A stretch of DNA of 5,910 nt, taken from assembly GCA_003567615.1 (NCBI GenBank), contig PWZC01000057.1, positions 1-5,910 of the forward strand, written 5' to 3'. Position 1 is the stretch's first letter, and each line of letters opens with the position of its first letter. A program made the position numbers and the translations under genes. The notes below the pieces were generated by a model, which saw nothing but the letters and a program-made list of their open reading frames with translations, searched no databases and was not told where the DNA came from. Shown here in pieces: positions 5,273 to 5,910 of this stretch. This stretch comes from Gemmatimonadota bacterium (GTDB lineage: Bacteria > Gemmatimonadota > Gemmatimonadetes > Longimicrobiales > Gaopeijiaceae).

Positions 5273-5910
5273 TTAGGTGGCACTCGGCTCCATCCCGGAG
5301 GATCCCGATCCCGGATCCGTCCGGGAACGTCGGAGCGCCGGGACCGCCGACTCCGATTCTTCCGGACGGGATGAAGGCGGAGACGATGGAGATGGCGCCT
5401 TGCCGGCTCCTGATTCCGGATTCGCGGGGACCCCGCCGCCAGGGGTGGCGGCGGCCACCCGGCGTCCGGCCTGGGAGGCCGGCAGATAGTGGCGACCGAA
5501 CCAGAGGGCTGCGTCGTCCACCACCGAGTACATGGTGGGAACCACCACCAGGGTGAGGAAGGTGGCGAAGATGATTCCCACGATCACCGCCACCGCCATG
5601 GGCCCCCACCAGGCCGCCTGCTCCCCGCCCCAATAAAGTTCGGGGCTCAGGCTGGCATAGAGACCGAAGAAGTTGAAGTTCAGCCCGATAGCCAGGGGCA
5701 CCAGGCCGAGAGCCGTGGTGACCGCAGTCAGAACCACCGGTCTGAACCGGGTCAGTCCTCCCTGTACCAGGGCCTCCCTCCGGTCCATACCATCCCGATC
5801 CCGCAGGATATCGATGTAGTCGATGAGAACGATGGCGTTGTTCACCACGATCCCCGCCAGGGAAATGATCCCGACCCCCGTCATGATGATGACGAAGGGC
5901 ATCTGGAAGA
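5273..5910 (-). CDS. RND efflux transporter permease subunit (AcrB-like), C-terminal fragment cut by window edge
   Basis: The frame is open to the right edge (Phe-Gln precede the Met at 5902), so the bulk of this roughly 1000-residue family lies outside; about 211 residues are visible. Numbering from that Met, residues 3-30 match transmembrane helix 10 of AcrB (GIVVNNAIVLIDYI, equivalent to GLSAKNAILIVEF). RFRPVVLTAVTTALGLVPLAI (52-72) matches helix 11 with its RxRPxxxTA entry, and 101-126 (GPMAVAVIVG to VVVPTMY) match helix 12. The 11-12 loop (about 73-100, including NFFGLYASLSPELYWGG) is longer than in AcrB and marks a distinct subfamily. After helix 12 comes a tail of about 70 residues (140-209), rich in Ser, Pro, Gly and Arg and predicted disordered in the cytoplasm. 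The protein pumps substrates out using the proton gradient together with a periplasmic adaptor and an outer-membrane channel. Its substrate is not deducible. It ends TAA at 5273, 238 bases before the next gene. Confidence 0.93.
   Translation of the reverse strand, partial: FQMPFVIIMTGVGIISLAGIVVNNAIVLIDYIDILRDRDGMDRREALVQGGLTRFRPVVLTAVTTALGLVPLAIGLNFNFFGLYASLSPELYWGGEQAAWWGPMAVAVIVGIIFATFLTLVVVPTMYSVVDDAALWFGRHYLPASQAGRRVAAATPGGGVPANPESGAGKAPSPSSPPSSRPEESESAVPALRRSRTDPGSGSSGMEPSAT
5309..5326. repeat. Perfect GC-rich inverted repeat in the 3' end of the RND gene
   Basis: TCCCGGA (5309-5315), a 4-base loop, and TCCGGGA (5320-5326) form a perfect 7-bp stem. A second copy of the left arm, TCCCGGA, lies at 5293-5299 and could compete for the same right arm. 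It falls in the codons of the disordered C-terminal tail, where sequence constraint on the protein is probably low. Confidence 0.45.
5466..5482. repeat. Perfect GC-rich inverted repeat at the membrane-domain/tail boundary of the RND gene
   Basis: CCGGCCT (5466-5472), loop GGG, and AGGCCGG (5476-5482) form a perfect 7-bp stem. It encodes the start of the C-terminal tail (around ASQAG). It has no U-tract. A role in RNA folding or mRNA stability is possible but not shown. Confidence 0.4.

Noticed and set aside
4913..5556. Plus-strand open frames across the intergenic gap and the RND gene
   Set aside because: They run through the antisense of two well-supported genes, have Arg/Pro/Ser-rich translations typical of GC-rich shadow frames, and show no domain.

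Overview
This 5.9 kb window is GC-rich and densely coding. It contains five protein genes and no RNA gene, insertion sequence or CRISPR array that I can see. The protein types point to a Gram-negative bacterium with an outer membrane. The particular subfamilies (an S9 peptidase with a YER-type oxyanion region, an RND permease with a long periplasmic loop containing ELYWGGEQAAWWG, and an outer-membrane protein with a VFLDCQ...RTEINFVNWVRDR domain) resemble what I recall from Gemmatimonadota and related FCB-group bacteria. That placement is an inference from memory, not a search result.

Layout. Positions 1-2225 on the plus strand hold the 3' three quarters or so of a secreted or periplasmic S9 (prolyl oligopeptidase-type) serine peptidase, cut by the window's left edge. 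It converges on a minus-strand block, with only 6 bases between the two stop codons. Read in the direction of transcription, the minus-strand block is: a C-terminal RND efflux permease fragment (5910-5273, cut by the right edge); a 238-base intergenic gap with a 12-base direct repeat at 18-base spacing and a weak promoter candidate; an outer-membrane beta-barrel-type protein of unnamed family (5034-3640); and two consecutive small membrane proteins with bacterial PH (bPH2, former DUF304, YdbS/YdbT-like) domains (3601-2999 and 3002-2232). The two bPH2 genes overlap by a GTGA junction.

How they may work together. The outer-membrane protein gene and the two bPH2 genes lie 38 bases apart and then overlap, so they look like one three-gene transcription unit with its control region at 5035-5272. 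The two bPH2 proteins differ in membrane topology but end in nearly the same charged amphipathic helix (LLRxIxxExxRLN), which suggests they pair with each other or bind the same partner. The RND permease is a drug or metabolite exporter component upstream on the same strand. It may belong to a separate unit ending at 5273. The S9 peptidase appears independent.

The most interesting items are the bPH2 pair with its shared tail, its linkage to the unnamed envelope protein with a conserved-looking Cys pair, the direct repeat in the likely control region, and compact hairpins at the convergent junction and in the 3' end of the RND gene. None is proof of a new system.
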